Of a stretch of DNA of 64,000 bases, positions 25,206 through 33,779 are shown in pieces; position 1 is the stretch's first letter; every line of letters starts with the position of its first letter. Below the pieces are notes generated by a model, which was not told the DNA's origin, did not search any database, and worked only from the letters and a program-made list of their open reading frames with translations. The position numbers and the translations under genes are program-made. This DNA is from Streptosporangium sp. NBC_01495 (lineage in GTDB: Bacteria > Actinomycetota > Actinomycetes > Streptosporangiales > Streptosporangiaceae), in NCBI RefSeq assembly GCF_036250735.1, contig NZ_CP109430.1, forward strand, positions 2,976,001 through 3,040,000, written 5' to 3'.

Positions 25206-26105
25206 GTGCACGACATGGGGGAGGCCGAGTGGGAGCGCCTGCTCGACCAGTTGAACAGCGGAGACTGCACGCCCTTCCTGGGGTCCGGGGCGTGCGTGGG
25301 GACTCTGCCGACGGGGACGGCGCTGAGCCGCGACATGGCGCGCCGCTGGGACTACCCCTTCGCCGACGACCACGACCTTCCCCGGGTCACGCAGTTCGCG
25401 GTGATGAGATATGGGGACTCCGTATATGTGAAGAGGCGCATCTGCGACGAGCTCGACGCCGGGGGTGCGCCCAACTTCCTCGACCCCCTCGAACCGCACG
25501 CCCTGCTGGCGAGCTTTCCCCTTCCGGTGTATCTGACGACGAACTACGACGACTTCATCCTGCGCTCGCTTGAAGCGGTGGGGAAAAGGCCGAATGTGGC
25601 CATTTGTCCGTGGAACAAAGGGCTGGCCTACGCGGAGGATCTGTTCAGCAGCGAGGCGGGCTGGAATCCCAGGCCCGAGGCCCCGCTCATCTACCACCTG
25701 CACGGCAACCTGCAGGATCCGGCGTCGATCGTGCTGGCCGAGGACGACTATCTGGAGTTTCTCACCAACCTCGCGGTGGACGGCGTCGCGGGCGGCCAGC
25801 GAATGCTGCCGACCTCCATTCTCGCGGCGCTGACCAGAAGACCCCTGTTGTTCATCGGATACAGCCTGCAGGACTGGACGTTTCGCGTGCTCTTCCACGG
25901 GCTGTTGAAAGCCGTTCCCGGAATCAACCGCCGCAGGCACGTGAGCGTCCAGCTCGCCCCCTCGCTCGCCAGCACGAAGGCGGACGTGCTGGAGGTCCAG
26001 CGCCAGCTGGCCAGATACTACGAAGACTGGCGGATCTCCATCTTCTGGGGGACGGCGGAGGAGTTCTGCCGTGAGCTGCGCCGGCGGATGGGACCGGTGC
26101 CGTGA
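25206..26105 (+). CDS. SIR2-like protein (copy B)
   Basis: A ~299-aa SIR2-like protein paralogous to 12840-13781. Motifs: FLGSGACVGTLPTG, YLTTNYDDF, IYHLHGN and LLFIGYSLQDWTFRVLFHG; the C-terminus RISIFWGTAEEFCRELRRRMG is shared with copy A. The frame is open from 25029, but GTG 25206 has GAGGTGG upstream and aligns with copy A. The last codons overlap the STAND start (GTGA). By family precedent (SIR2 effectors in Thoeris-like and STAND defence systems) it may bind and cleave NAD; the residues needed for NAD binding look intact. Unlike copy A it has no Gly-Ser insert. Confidence 0.85.
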   Translation: MHDMGEAEWERLLDQLNSGDCTPFLGSGACVGTLPTGTALSRDMARRWDYPFADDHDLPRVTQFAVMRYGDSVYVKRRICDELDAGGAPNFLDPLEPHALLASFPLPVYLTTNYDDFILRSLEAVGKRPNVAICPWNKGLAYAEDLFSSEAGWNPRPEAPLIYHLHGNLQDPASIVLAEDDYLEFLTNLAVDGVAGGQRMLPTSILAALTRRPLLFIGYSLQDWTFRVLFHGLLKAVPGINRRRHVSVQLAPSLASTKADVLEVQRQLARYYEDWRISIFWGTAEEFCRELRRRMGPVP

Positions 26106-28126
26106 CCCCCGACGTGACCCCCGACCGCGGCCGGCCGGACGCGGCCGACCAGCCGTACGTCGGCCTGCGGGCCTTCCGTCGCGAGGACGGCTCCAAGTTC
26201 TTCGGCCGCGACAGGGAGTCCTGCGAGGTCTCCGACCTGTGGCAGGCCGGGCGCCTGACCGTGCTGTACGGGCCGTCCGGCGTGGGCAAGACCTCGCTCA
26301 TCCAGGCCGGGGTGCTCCCGCTGCTGGACGCGGGCAGGACCGACGTCCTCCCGATAGGGCGGGTGTCGCACGGCTCGCCCTTCCCGTCCGCGGCGCTCTC
26401 GCGGCACAACCCGCACGTGTTCGCGCTGCTGTCGTCGTGGTCCCCCTCGGAGACGCCAACCCGGCTGGCCGGGCTGACGATCCGCGAGTTCCTGAGCCGG
26501 CGCCCGCCGCGCCAGGATCCGTACGGCGACCCGGTCCTCACCCTGGCCGCGATCGACCAGGCGGAGGAGCTCTTCGGCGACTTCGCCCACCGCCAGCCGT
26601 ACCGGGAGTGGTTCATCAGCCAGCTCGTCGAGGCGCTGGACGACGATCCGAACCTGCGGCTCCTCGTCTCGATCAGGGAGGACCACCTCGCCTCGATCCT
26701 TCCCCACGAGCCGAAACTGGCGGGCATGGCCAGAAACCGGTTCTCGCTGACCGCCCTCGGCCCGGCCGCCGCGGTCCGGGCGACCGAGGGGCCGCTGGAG
26801 GGGACGGGCCGCTCGTTCGCCCCCGGCGCGGCGCGGGGGCTGGTGGACGACCTGCGCATGATCAGGGTCGGCAGGGCGCTCGGCGGCGAGGAGGTCGTCG
26901 CCGACGCCAAGGCGGTCGAGCCCGTCCAACTGCAGGTCGTGTGCTCGGCCATGTGGCGCTCGCTGCCCGAGGACGTGCGGGTCATCTCCTCCGACCACGT
27001 CCGCAGGTTCGCCAACGCCGACCGGTCGCTCACCGACTTCTCCGAGCGGATGATCGCCGAGGTGGCCCACGACCACTTCGGAGACGACGTCGCCGAGCTC
27101 AGGAGCTGGCTGCGCCGCTGCTTCATCACCGAGCTCGGCACCCGCGAGGTCGTCTACCAGGGGGAGACCGTCACCGCCGGCATGCCGAACGCGGTGGTCA
27201 GGGCGCTGGTCGACCGCCACATCCTGCGCGAGGACATCAAGGCCGGCACGCGATGGTGCGAGTTGTCGCACGAGCGCCTCATCCAGCCGATCCTGCAGAA
27301 CGACCACGTCGTCGTGCGGGCCGAGAGCCGGTCCTTCCCCGACGACTACCTGCGGGCCGCCGAGCTCTCCTTCCGCGACGGGGAGTTCGCGCTGGCCGCG
27401 AAGCAGGCCGAGGAGGCGCTGGCGCGGTGCGGGGGCAACACCAGGATGCGCGCGGAGATCGAGTCCTTCCTCGGCAACGTCGCGCACCGGCGGGAGGACT
27501 TCGAGAAGGCCGTCTCCCACTACCGCAACGCCGCGGTCCACTTCGAGACGCTGGGGGCGACCTCGGCCGTCGGCGGCCTTCTCGCCGGGATCGGCAGGCT
27601 GCGGCTGGCCCAGGGACGCTCCTCGGTCGCGGTCCGGGAGCTGTACTCGGCGATACGCCGGGTGCCCAACGACCTGAACATCGAGACCGAGCTCGCCTGG
27701 GCGCTCTGGTACGACGGTCACCCCGACGCGGCGCGCGACGTCCTCAACGACGTCCTGGGCAGGGAGGGGAACATCACCGAGGCGTTGCGAGCGCGGGGCG
27801 AGATCCTCGCCGGGCTCGGCCGGGCGGAGGCGGCGCTGCGCGACCTCGACCGGGTCCGGCCGCTGCAGTGGCCGTCCACCCGGGCCGCCCACGCTCTCGC
27901 GCTGGCCTTCCTGGGGCGTTTCCCCGAGGCGGAACGGGAGATCAGGGCGGTGCTGGCCGAGGCGGGAGATCACGGTCCGGTGCTGTTGTACGCCGCCCGG
28001 GTTCACGCCCTGGCCGGTGACGCCGCGTCGGCGGCCGATCTGGTCCTGAGGGCGAGGGCGGCGAGAGCACCCAGCCTGCCTGCCCATCTCGCGGCCGAAG
28101 CGACTCGGCTGCTCGCCACGTTGTGA
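26102..28126 (+). CDS. STAND NTPase with C-terminal helical repeats (copy B)
   Basis: A 674-aa paralogue of the 10858-12843 product. PYVGLRAFRREDGSKFFGRD leads to Walker A GPSGVGKT (57-64) and Walker B TLAAIDQAEELFGD. The ALVDRHILREDIKAGTRWCEL region corresponds to the copy A winged helix, followed by TPR-like repeats from about residue 415. GTG 26102 overlaps the SIR2 stop by 4 bp, the same coupling as in copy A. The likely role is sensing and switching: repeat-mediated recognition, ATP-dependent assembly, activation of SIR2. This is inferred from other SIR2-STAND pairs, not shown here. Its 3' end is overlapped by the convergent MFS frame. Confidence 0.85.
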   Translation: MTPDVTPDRGRPDAADQPYVGLRAFRREDGSKFFGRDRESCEVSDLWQAGRLTVLYGPSGVGKTSLIQAGVLPLLDAGRTDVLPIGRVSHGSPFPSAALSRHNPHVFALLSSWSPSETPTRLAGLTIREFLSRRPPRQDPYGDPVLTLAAIDQAEELFGDFAHRQPYREWFISQLVEALDDDPNLRLLVSIREDHLASILPHEPKLAGMARNRFSLTALGPAAAVRATEGPLEGTGRSFAPGAARGLVDDLRMIRVGRALGGEEVVADAKAVEPVQLQVVCSAMWRSLPEDVRVISSDHVRRFANADRSLTDFSERMIAEVAHDHFGDDVAELRSWLRRCFITELGTREVVYQGETVTAGMPNAVVRALVDRHILREDIKAGTRWCELSHERLIQPILQNDHVVVRAESRSFPDDYLRAAELSFRDGEFALAAKQAEEALARCGGNTRMRAEIESFLGNVAHRREDFEKAVSHYRNAAVHFETLGATSAVGGLLAGIGRLRLAQGRSSVAVRELYSAIRRVPNDLNIETELAWALWYDGHPDAARDVLNDVLGREGNITEALRARGEILAGLGRAEAALRDLDRVRPLQWPSTRAAHALALAFLGRFPEAEREIRAVLAEAGDHGPVLLYAARVHALAGDAASAADLVLRARAARAPSLPAHLAAEATRLLATL

Positions 28127-29435
28127 GCACCCGCGCGGCCACGTGGGCACCGGTCGCCCTCACCTTCCTAGCCGTCCCGGCGAGACCGAGCCGCGCGTGA
28201 AGGCGCAGCAGTGACGTGCACGTCACCACGGTGGCGACGGCGAGCATCAGGACGGTCAGGATGACGGCCGCCGTCCGGATGCCGAACACGGCGACCAGGA
28301 TCCCGCCGAGCGGGGCGGCGACGCACACGGCGCCGTGCGCGACGAGCCGGTGCACGCTCACCACCCGCCCGAGCTTGCCCTTGTCGACGGTGTCGACCTC
28401 GAAGGTCCTGATGGCCACGTTGCTGAGCGCCCCGGCGCACCCGGTCAGCAGTATCGCGAGCCCGAAGAAGAGCGGCCCCTCACCGTAGGCCGCGACGAAG
28501 AGCGCCAGCACCCAGATCCACAGCTGGGCGAAGAGCGTGAAGTTCCTCGGTTCGAGCCTGAGGTAGGGGGCCAGGCCCGATCCCGCCACGCCGCCCACGC
28601 CCCCGGCGGCCAGGACCAGGCCGACCTGGTACGAGGGCAGGTTCGCCGACCCGGCGATGAAGATCATGATGAGCGCGTTGATCATCAGGTTGGTGACCAT
28701 CGTCAGGGCCATGGCCCTGCGGAGGAACGGGTGCCTGGAGAGCTCGTGGAAACCGTCGGCTATCTCCCGCAGCAGGTGCCGTCCCGCCAGGCTTCTCACG
28801 CCGCCGGCTATCTCGCGGATCGCGTGCAGCTGCGGCCGGCTCCTCCTCTTTCCCGGTTTCCCCGGCTTCCCTGGCTTCCCCGGCTTTCCCGCCGCCACGC
28901 TCAGCGGGGAGAGGAGGGCGAGGAAGAACAGCGCCGCGTTCACCGCGAAGGACATCGCGTGCATGACCCCGAAGAGCCACCCCCCGAGCGGCCTGCCCGC
29001 CAGCACCGCGATGTGCGAGATCGTCTCGCTCCTGGCCATCACGAGGGAGACCTGGTCCTTCGGGACGAGGGACGAGATCAGCGCCGTCTCCGCCAGCGAG
29101 TAGACCACCCACAGCGTGCCCTCGAGGAAGGCCGCCGCCAGAAGGTGCGCCAGCGACGGGCGGCCGAGAACGAGCGCGAGGAACACGGTGAGGACGATCA
29201 ACCCTCGCAGCGTCTCGGTGAGGAGCATGAGCGAGCGCGGGTTCACCCGGTCCGCCAGGACGCCCGCCGGGATGTAGAAGACCAGAATGGGGAAGGTCAG
29301 GGCGAAACTGGTCCAGCCCGCCTGGACCGGAGAACCGGTCAGGGCCAGTGCCAGGAGGGGATAGGCGACACTCACGGCTCGCGATCCCACGGTCGAGAAC
29401 GTCATCCCCAGCCAGACGCGGGCGAATTTTCTCAT
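27942..29435 (-). CDS. MFS transporter with run-on C-terminus
   Basis: A 497-codon frame encoding a major facilitator of the macrolide/drug efflux type: about 12 hydrophobic helices over the first ~415 residues, with WLGMTFSTVGSRAVSVAYPL at the N-terminus and ADRVNPRSLML as the loop 2-3 motif. The central loop contains four KPG repeats (encoded near 28860-28895). The last ~80 residues are Arg/Pro-rich, unrelated to the family, and lie antisense to the STAND 3' end (185-bp overlap), so the original stop was probably lost. It could export the copy B peptide, but transport substrate cannot be inferred from sequence. Confidence 0.78.
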   Translation of the reverse strand: MRKFARVWLGMTFSTVGSRAVSVAYPLLALALTGSPVQAGWTSFALTFPILVFYIPAGVLADRVNPRSLMLLTETLRGLIVLTVFLALVLGRPSLAHLLAAAFLEGTLWVVYSLAETALISSLVPKDQVSLVMARSETISHIAVLAGRPLGGWLFGVMHAMSFAVNAALFFLALLSPLSVAAGKPGKPGKPGKPGKRRSRPQLHAIREIAGGVRSLAGRHLLREIADGFHELSRHPFLRRAMALTMVTNLMINALIMIFIAGSANLPSYQVGLVLAAGGVGGVAGSGLAPYLRLEPRNFTLFAQLWIWVLALFVAAYGEGPLFFGLAILLTGCAGALSNVAIRTFEVDTVDKGKLGRVVSVHRLVAHGAVCVAAPLGGILVAVFGIRTAAVILTVLMLAVATVVTCTSLLRLHARLGLAGTARKVRATGAHVAARVLTTWRAAESLRPRDGQAGWVLSPPSPSGPDRPPTRRHRPGREPGRRTTAPDRDLPPRPAPP

Positions 29436-29988
29436 CGGCTAGTTCGAAGTCGCTCTCTGATCCCGGGCCCCAGCGCGACCTGGTCGCCCGCCGTCCTCCC
29501 CGTCTGCGTCCTAGGGAACACCTCACAAGGCAATGGAGGGAGAGAGCTATACGGACTCCCGCTGTTAGGTGAACGATGACAATTTCTTGACAAAAAGCCG
29601 CAGAAATCAACAACAATGAGAGCCCGTTCGCCAAAACGGGTCACAGTGGTGCCGCTAAGTCACTTGAGTCCCAAAAGCATAGCGCCGAAGAAGAGCAACC
29701 GGGAAAGGTCGTTCGTTTCCGCGCCCGGAAAAGTGGCGTTTGGGAGTCGTCGCGGGAAACCCCGTCCTGGCGGCACCCGGTGGCGTCCGGCGGCCGAACC
29801 GGAGCGGGCCGAAGGCGGCCGGGGCGGTCCGCCCGGTGCCCGGGTCGCTCGAGGCGTCCCCGGTCACCGCGCGGCGGTTCGCTCTCCGGGGCGGGGACGC
29901 GGTGCGGGCCCCCGCCCTTCCCCCGGGACCGTTCAGGACCGTTTCCGGGGTTTCCGGGGTTTCCGGTTTCCGGGGGAGGGGGCGGGGT
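29436..29988. other. 553-bp gene-free stretch
   Basis: I see no convincing gene. The part nearest the MFS start (29560-29640) is AT-rich and probably carries the MFS promoter. Around 29940-29980 are short repeats of TTTCCGGGG. The rest is GC-rich with only shadow frames. Confidence 0.5.
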
Positions 29989-31695
29989 TCAGGCCGGCAG
30001 CTGGGCGTCCAGGCGGTAGCCGTCCACGGTGACGTAGACCTGGTCGCCCGGACGGGCGTTCAGGCGCATCAGGACGGGTTGCAGCGAGTCGAAGACGGGG
30101 TGGTCCCGCCAGACCAGGACCACCGCGTTGTCGCCGGGGCCGGTGACCGACAGCAGCGTGCCGGGACGCATGCCCAGCTGGGTGGCGTACCCCTCGGGCA
30201 CGGCCACCGGGCCACCCCGCAGGTGGTCGCTGGTCACCTCGATGCGCTGCCAGCGGCTCGGGTCGGACGACGGGCTCGCGGGCGGGTGGAGCTGGGCGCG
30301 CTGGCTGGTGATCAGGTGCGGCCTGGAGTTTCCGCTCGCCAGGGCCGACAGCGTGGCCAGGGCCGCGCGGGGGTCGATGGCGCCGGTGTTCACCTGCGGG
30401 ATCGGCTGCCCGCCGCGGTGGTGGTGGCCGTTCGCCCCCGGGGTGCGGCGCGGCAGCTGCCTGATCTCCTCGGAGGTGCCCTCCTGGAGGGTCGCCTCCT
30501 GCACGATGCCCGCGGCGGCGAGGGCGTCCAGCCAGGGCTGGGCCGAGTGGGCCCGGATGCCGAGCTGGTGCTCCATGAGCCTGAGCGCGTCACTGTCGAT
30601 CGGTTTGTTCGACAGGAGCTGGCGGGTCCGGTCGCGCAGACCGCCCAGGTCGCCCACGACGAGCCAGTCGTCCTGGAGCCGCCGGTCGGGCATGAGCGTG
30701 ACCAGCACCCTCCAGAGCGGGGTCCGCAGGGTGGGGACCTCGATCGGGTGCGCGGGGTCGGCGCCGATGAGCTGGTCCTTGGTGGCGGCGGCGCCCAGCC
30801 ACTCGGTCAGCCCGAACATGTGCCCGGTGAGCGGCGCGGACTCCGAGGAGCGCAGCCAGAGCAGGATGCGTTCCTCGGCGGCGCGCTGGGCAGTCGAGAG
30901 CGCGTCGCGGTCGGCGTTCAGCTTGTGCGCGAGCGCGCGCAGGCTGATCGGGTCGACCGCGAAGAGCCGTTCCACGGCGACCGCGCGCTCCAGCGGGCTC
31001 CAGTCGCGGAACATGTTGTCGACCAGACGCACCAGCGGGTAGTCGCCGAGGTTGACCTGGGGGGCGGGGGCGGCGGCGACCGGCTCAGGGACCGCCGGTT
31101 CGGGGACCGGGGCCTGCCGCTCCTCCTGCGGCACCGCCGGTGCCGACGGCTGGGCGGGGACCTGCGGCGCGGGTGTCTGCGCCGGGTCCTGGACCCGCTC
31201 CTGGACCCGCTCCTGGAGCGGGACCTGGGCCGAGGCGGCGGCCGGCGCGGTGTGCTCGGCGACCGCCGGAATGCGGCTGAGCACCTCCCGGAACACGGCG
31301 GTGACCACGATCTCGGGGATCTCGGGAGAGGACGTCGCGGACCCGCTCAGGTCTCCCGGGGTCAGGCGGCGCAGGCGGTTCCAGCCGCCCAGGCCGGCGA
31401 TGGCCGCGCGCGCGGGCTCCGGCCAGCCGGGCAGGGTGGGATCGACCGTGTGCACGTGCAGCGCGGGCAGCACGTCGCTCAACGGCAGATGATCCCAGCG
31501 TGACAGCGAGAGCCGGGCCAGCCTGTCGCAAACCCAGTCGAGCCCTGCGGCGCCGAGGGCCTTGGGCAGGGTGACCGACGACCACCAGCCGGCGGGCAGC
31601 CGGGGGTCGGCGAGGGCTTCGGCGACTTGCTGGGGACGGCTCCAGCGCAGGGCCGGGACCAGATCACTCAGGCAGATCGATGACTCGGCATCCAT
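29989..31695 (-). CDS. Sigma-region-4-like protein of unknown role
   Basis: A 568-aa soluble protein. Residues ~1-130 form a helical domain; ~150-205 is a Pro/Ala/Gln linker with PLQERVQERVQDPAQ and APQVPAQPSAP. The stretch ~215-280 (LVRLVDNMFRDWSPLERAVA ... LRALAHKLNADRDALSTAQR) resembles sigma-70 region 4, with the helix-turn-helix that recognises a -35 element. The C-terminal third includes a His-rich patch (GANGHHHRGG) and a small beta-rich end (HLRGGPVAVPEGYATQLGM). No sigma region 2 is visible, so it is unlikely to be a complete sigma factor; a DNA-binding or RNA polymerase-associated role is possible. Confidence 0.6.
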   Translation of the reverse strand: MDAESSICLSDLVPALRWSRPQQVAEALADPRLPAGWWSSVTLPKALGAAGLDWVCDRLARLSLSRWDHLPLSDVLPALHVHTVDPTLPGWPEPARAAIAGLGGWNRLRRLTPGDLSGSATSSPEIPEIVVTAVFREVLSRIPAVAEHTAPAAASAQVPLQERVQERVQDPAQTPAPQVPAQPSAPAVPQEERQAPVPEPAVPEPVAAAPAPQVNLGDYPLVRLVDNMFRDWSPLERAVAVERLFAVDPISLRALAHKLNADRDALSTAQRAAEERILLWLRSSESAPLTGHMFGLTEWLGAAATKDQLIGADPAHPIEVPTLRTPLWRVLVTLMPDRRLQDDWLVVGDLGGLRDRTRQLLSNKPIDSDALRLMEHQLGIRAHSAQPWLDALAAAGIVQEATLQEGTSEEIRQLPRRTPGANGHHHRGGQPIPQVNTGAIDPRAALATLSALASGNSRPHLITSQRAQLHPPASPSSDPSRWQRIEVTSDHLRGGPVAVPEGYATQLGMRPGTLLSVTGPGDNAVVLVWRDHPVFDSLQPVLMRLNARPGDQVYVTVDGYRLDAQLPA

Positions 31696-31759
31696 CGGCG
31701 GACCGTAACCTCCCCAAAGCGACGCGTGTGGCTAATGGTGCAGCTTACGCCGCAAGCTA

Positions 31760-32710
31760 TCAATTGGTGTTAAGAGGGTAAAGCTCCTTAGTACCCAAAT
31801 CAGACGGAAGGACACGCGGACGGCCACCCAGGACCGTCACGGCCTCCGCCCCGGCGCGACGTCCGGCGTCCAGCGCGGCCTCGTCCGCGGCCCCGCTCAG
31901 CAGGGCCGTCAGCAGCCCGGCGGCGAACGCGTCCCCCGCTCCAATGGAGTCAATCACCTCGGTGGTGAGCGCGGGAACCCGAGCGGCCAACTTTCCGTCC
32001 CTGGCCATCAGCGCGCCGCGCGATCCGAGTTTCACCGCCGCGGCGCCGTAGCGGAGGCTCAGGCTCTCGGCCGCCTCCTCGGCGGTGGCCTCGCCGGTGA
32101 GCAGCAGCGCCTCGTCCAGGTTGGGGATGATCAGCTGGGCGGTCAGGGTCTCCCGGATGAACCGCTCGACGCCGAACGAGCGCAGGAAACCGGTCGAGGC
32201 GGGGTCCACGCTGATCGAGACACCGCGCCGGGACGCCTCGGCCATGGCCAGCCGGGAAAGCTGGAGCCCCGGCTCGGCGAACAGCGTGTATCCGGATAGA
32301 TGGAGATGCCCCACACCGTCGAGCAGGGTCTCGTCCCAGTCGCCCGTGCCGATGTGCCCGCCCGCGCCCCGGTTGGTGAGCATGGAACGCTCCCCGGTCA
32401 CGTCGACCATGGCGATCACCACCGCGGTGGGCCGGTCGGGGTCGACCCGCAGGTGCGGCCGTACCCCGAATCGTCGCAGCTCGGCGGCGTGCCAGTCGGC
32501 GGTGTCGAAGCCGGCCCGGGTCAGGATCCGCGCGTCGGCGCCCAGCCGGGCGGCCCAGGAGGCCGTGTTGGCCCCGGAGCCGCCGGGACGCAGCACGATG
32601 TCGGCGGCGGTGTCCGTCCCGACGGCCAGGCCGCTCCTGGCGGACCCGCCGTGAAGCGCGACGACGTCGGTCACCACGTCGCCGATGACCAGCAGACCCG
32701 TTCCGGCCAC
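31760..32710 (-). CDS. PfkB-family sugar kinase, probably pseudouridine kinase
   Basis: A 316-aa ribokinase-type ATP-dependent kinase. The N-terminal GDVVTDVVAL and GGSGANTASWAARLGADA motifs and the C-terminal signature DSIGAGDAFAAGLL with catalytic Asp are present. It starts (GTG 32710) 7 bp after the psuG stop on the same strand. That pairing fits pseudouridine salvage, in which pseudouridine is phosphorylated and then split to uracil and ribose 5-phosphate. Substrate assignment depends on this neighbour rather than on the sequence. Confidence 0.85.
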   Translation of the reverse strand: MAGTGLLVIGDVVTDVVALHGGSARSGLAVGTDTAADIVLRPGGSGANTASWAARLGADARILTRAGFDTADWHAAELRRFGVRPHLRVDPDRPTAVVIAMVDVTGERSMLTNRGAGGHIGTGDWDETLLDGVGHLHLSGYTLFAEPGLQLSRLAMAEASRRGVSISVDPASTGFLRSFGVERFIRETLTAQLIIPNLDEALLLTGEATAEEAAESLSLRYGAAAVKLGSRGALMARDGKLAARVPALTTEVIDSIGAGDAFAAGLLTALLSGAADEAALDAGRRAGAEAVTVLGGRPRVLPSDLGTKELYPLNTN

Positions 32711-32717
32711 GGTGCCC

Positions 32718-33656
32718 TCAGTCTCCCCGGCTCCAGGAGGCCGCGATCTGCCCGGCGACGCGGGCGTTGCCCCGCACCGCGGCCAGATTCGCCTCCAGCG
32801 AGGCGCCGTCGGTGCCGCGTACCAGGTAGCCCAGGAGGAACGGGGTGATGGCCTGACCGGTGATCCGCCGCCGTTCCGCCTCGGCGAGGGCCTCGGCGAG
32901 GACCCGGTCGTGCAGCTCGGGGTCGAGCTGTTCGGCCAGCGGCACCGGGTTGGCGACGATCAGCGCGGTCTCCGGGCCGCCGAGCGCGTCCTGGGCCCGC
33001 ATGATGTCCGCGGCCTCGTCCGGGGTCTCGATCCGCCAGTCGATCGGCTCGCCCGAGGAGTGCAGGTAGAAGCCGGGGAACTCGTCGGTGCGGAACCCCG
33101 CGATCGTGACGCCGCGCGTCTCCAGCCGCTGCAGGGTGGCCGGAACGTCCAGGATCGACTTCACGCCCGCGCAGACCACCGTGATGCGGGTCCGGCTCAG
33201 CGTGTCGAGGTCGGCCGACTCGTCCTGGCTCTCGGTCCACCCGCGGTGCACGCCGCCGAGACCACCGGTGGCGAAGACCCGGATGCCCGCCCTGGCGGCC
33301 AGGAACGAGGTGGCGGAGACCGTGGTCGCCCCGCTCGCCCCGAGCGCCGCCGCGGCGGGCAGGTCGCGGAAGCCCAGCTTGCGAAGCCCCGGCTCACCGG
33401 CGACGCGCTCCAGCTCGCTCTTGTCGAGACCGATGCGCGCCACGCCGTCCAGCACCGCGATCGTCGCGGGCACCGCCCCCGCCTCCCGGACGATCCGCTC
33501 CAGCTCCACCGCGACCTCGAGGTTGCGGGGCTGGGGCAGGCCGTGAGAGATGATCGTGGACTCCAGCGCCACGATCGGGGCACCCCGCTCCAGCGCTTCG
33601 GCCACCTCGCCGGAGGGGCGGAGCACGTTGGAGAGGGACTGTCGGGTGGTACGCAT
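32718..33656 (-). CDS. psuG: Pseudouridine-5'-phosphate glycosidase
   Basis: A 312-aa cytosolic enzyme that cleaves pseudouridine 5'-phosphate to uracil and ribose 5-phosphate. Family blocks are clear: VALESTIISHGLPQPRN, ATIAVLDGVARIGL, VSATSFLAARAGIRVFATGG, GGVHRG, and TDEFPGFYLHSSG. Length is normal. A kinase gene follows after 7 bp. A perfect inverted repeat upstream (33708-33726) suggests operon control. Confidence 0.95.
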   Translation of the reverse strand: MRTTRQSLSNVLRPSGEVAEALERGAPIVALESTIISHGLPQPRNLEVAVELERIVREAGAVPATIAVLDGVARIGLDKSELERVAGEPGLRKLGFRDLPAAAALGASGATTVSATSFLAARAGIRVFATGGLGGVHRGWTESQDESADLDTLSRTRITVVCAGVKSILDVPATLQRLETRGVTIAGFRTDEFPGFYLHSSGEPIDWRIETPDEAADIMRAQDALGGPETALIVANPVPLAEQLDPELHDRVLAEALAEAERRRITGQAITPFLLGYLVRGTDGASLEANLAAVRGNARVAGQIAASWSRGD

Positions 33657-33707
33657 GAGCTGGTTCTGTCTCCTTGTCCGAGGTCGTAATCATTGCTTGC
33701 TTTTGGA

Positions 33708-33726
33708 ACGGTGTAAACGACACCGT
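33708..33726. promoter_or_regulatory. Inverted repeat upstream of psuG
   Basis: ACGGTGT-AAACG-ACACCGT, perfect 7-bp arms, about 52 bp upstream of the psuG start. It is a likely operator; the cognate regulator is not adjacent. Confidence 0.65.
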
Positions 33727-33779
33727 CTTCCCCAAAAAGAGCACGTTACGGCGGTTGCAGGGAGACGTCCACTCAAAGA

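Noticed and set aside
26018..28150. 710-codon minus-strand frame
   Set aside because: Antisense shadow of STAND copy B; low-complexity Gly/Arg/Pro text without motifs.
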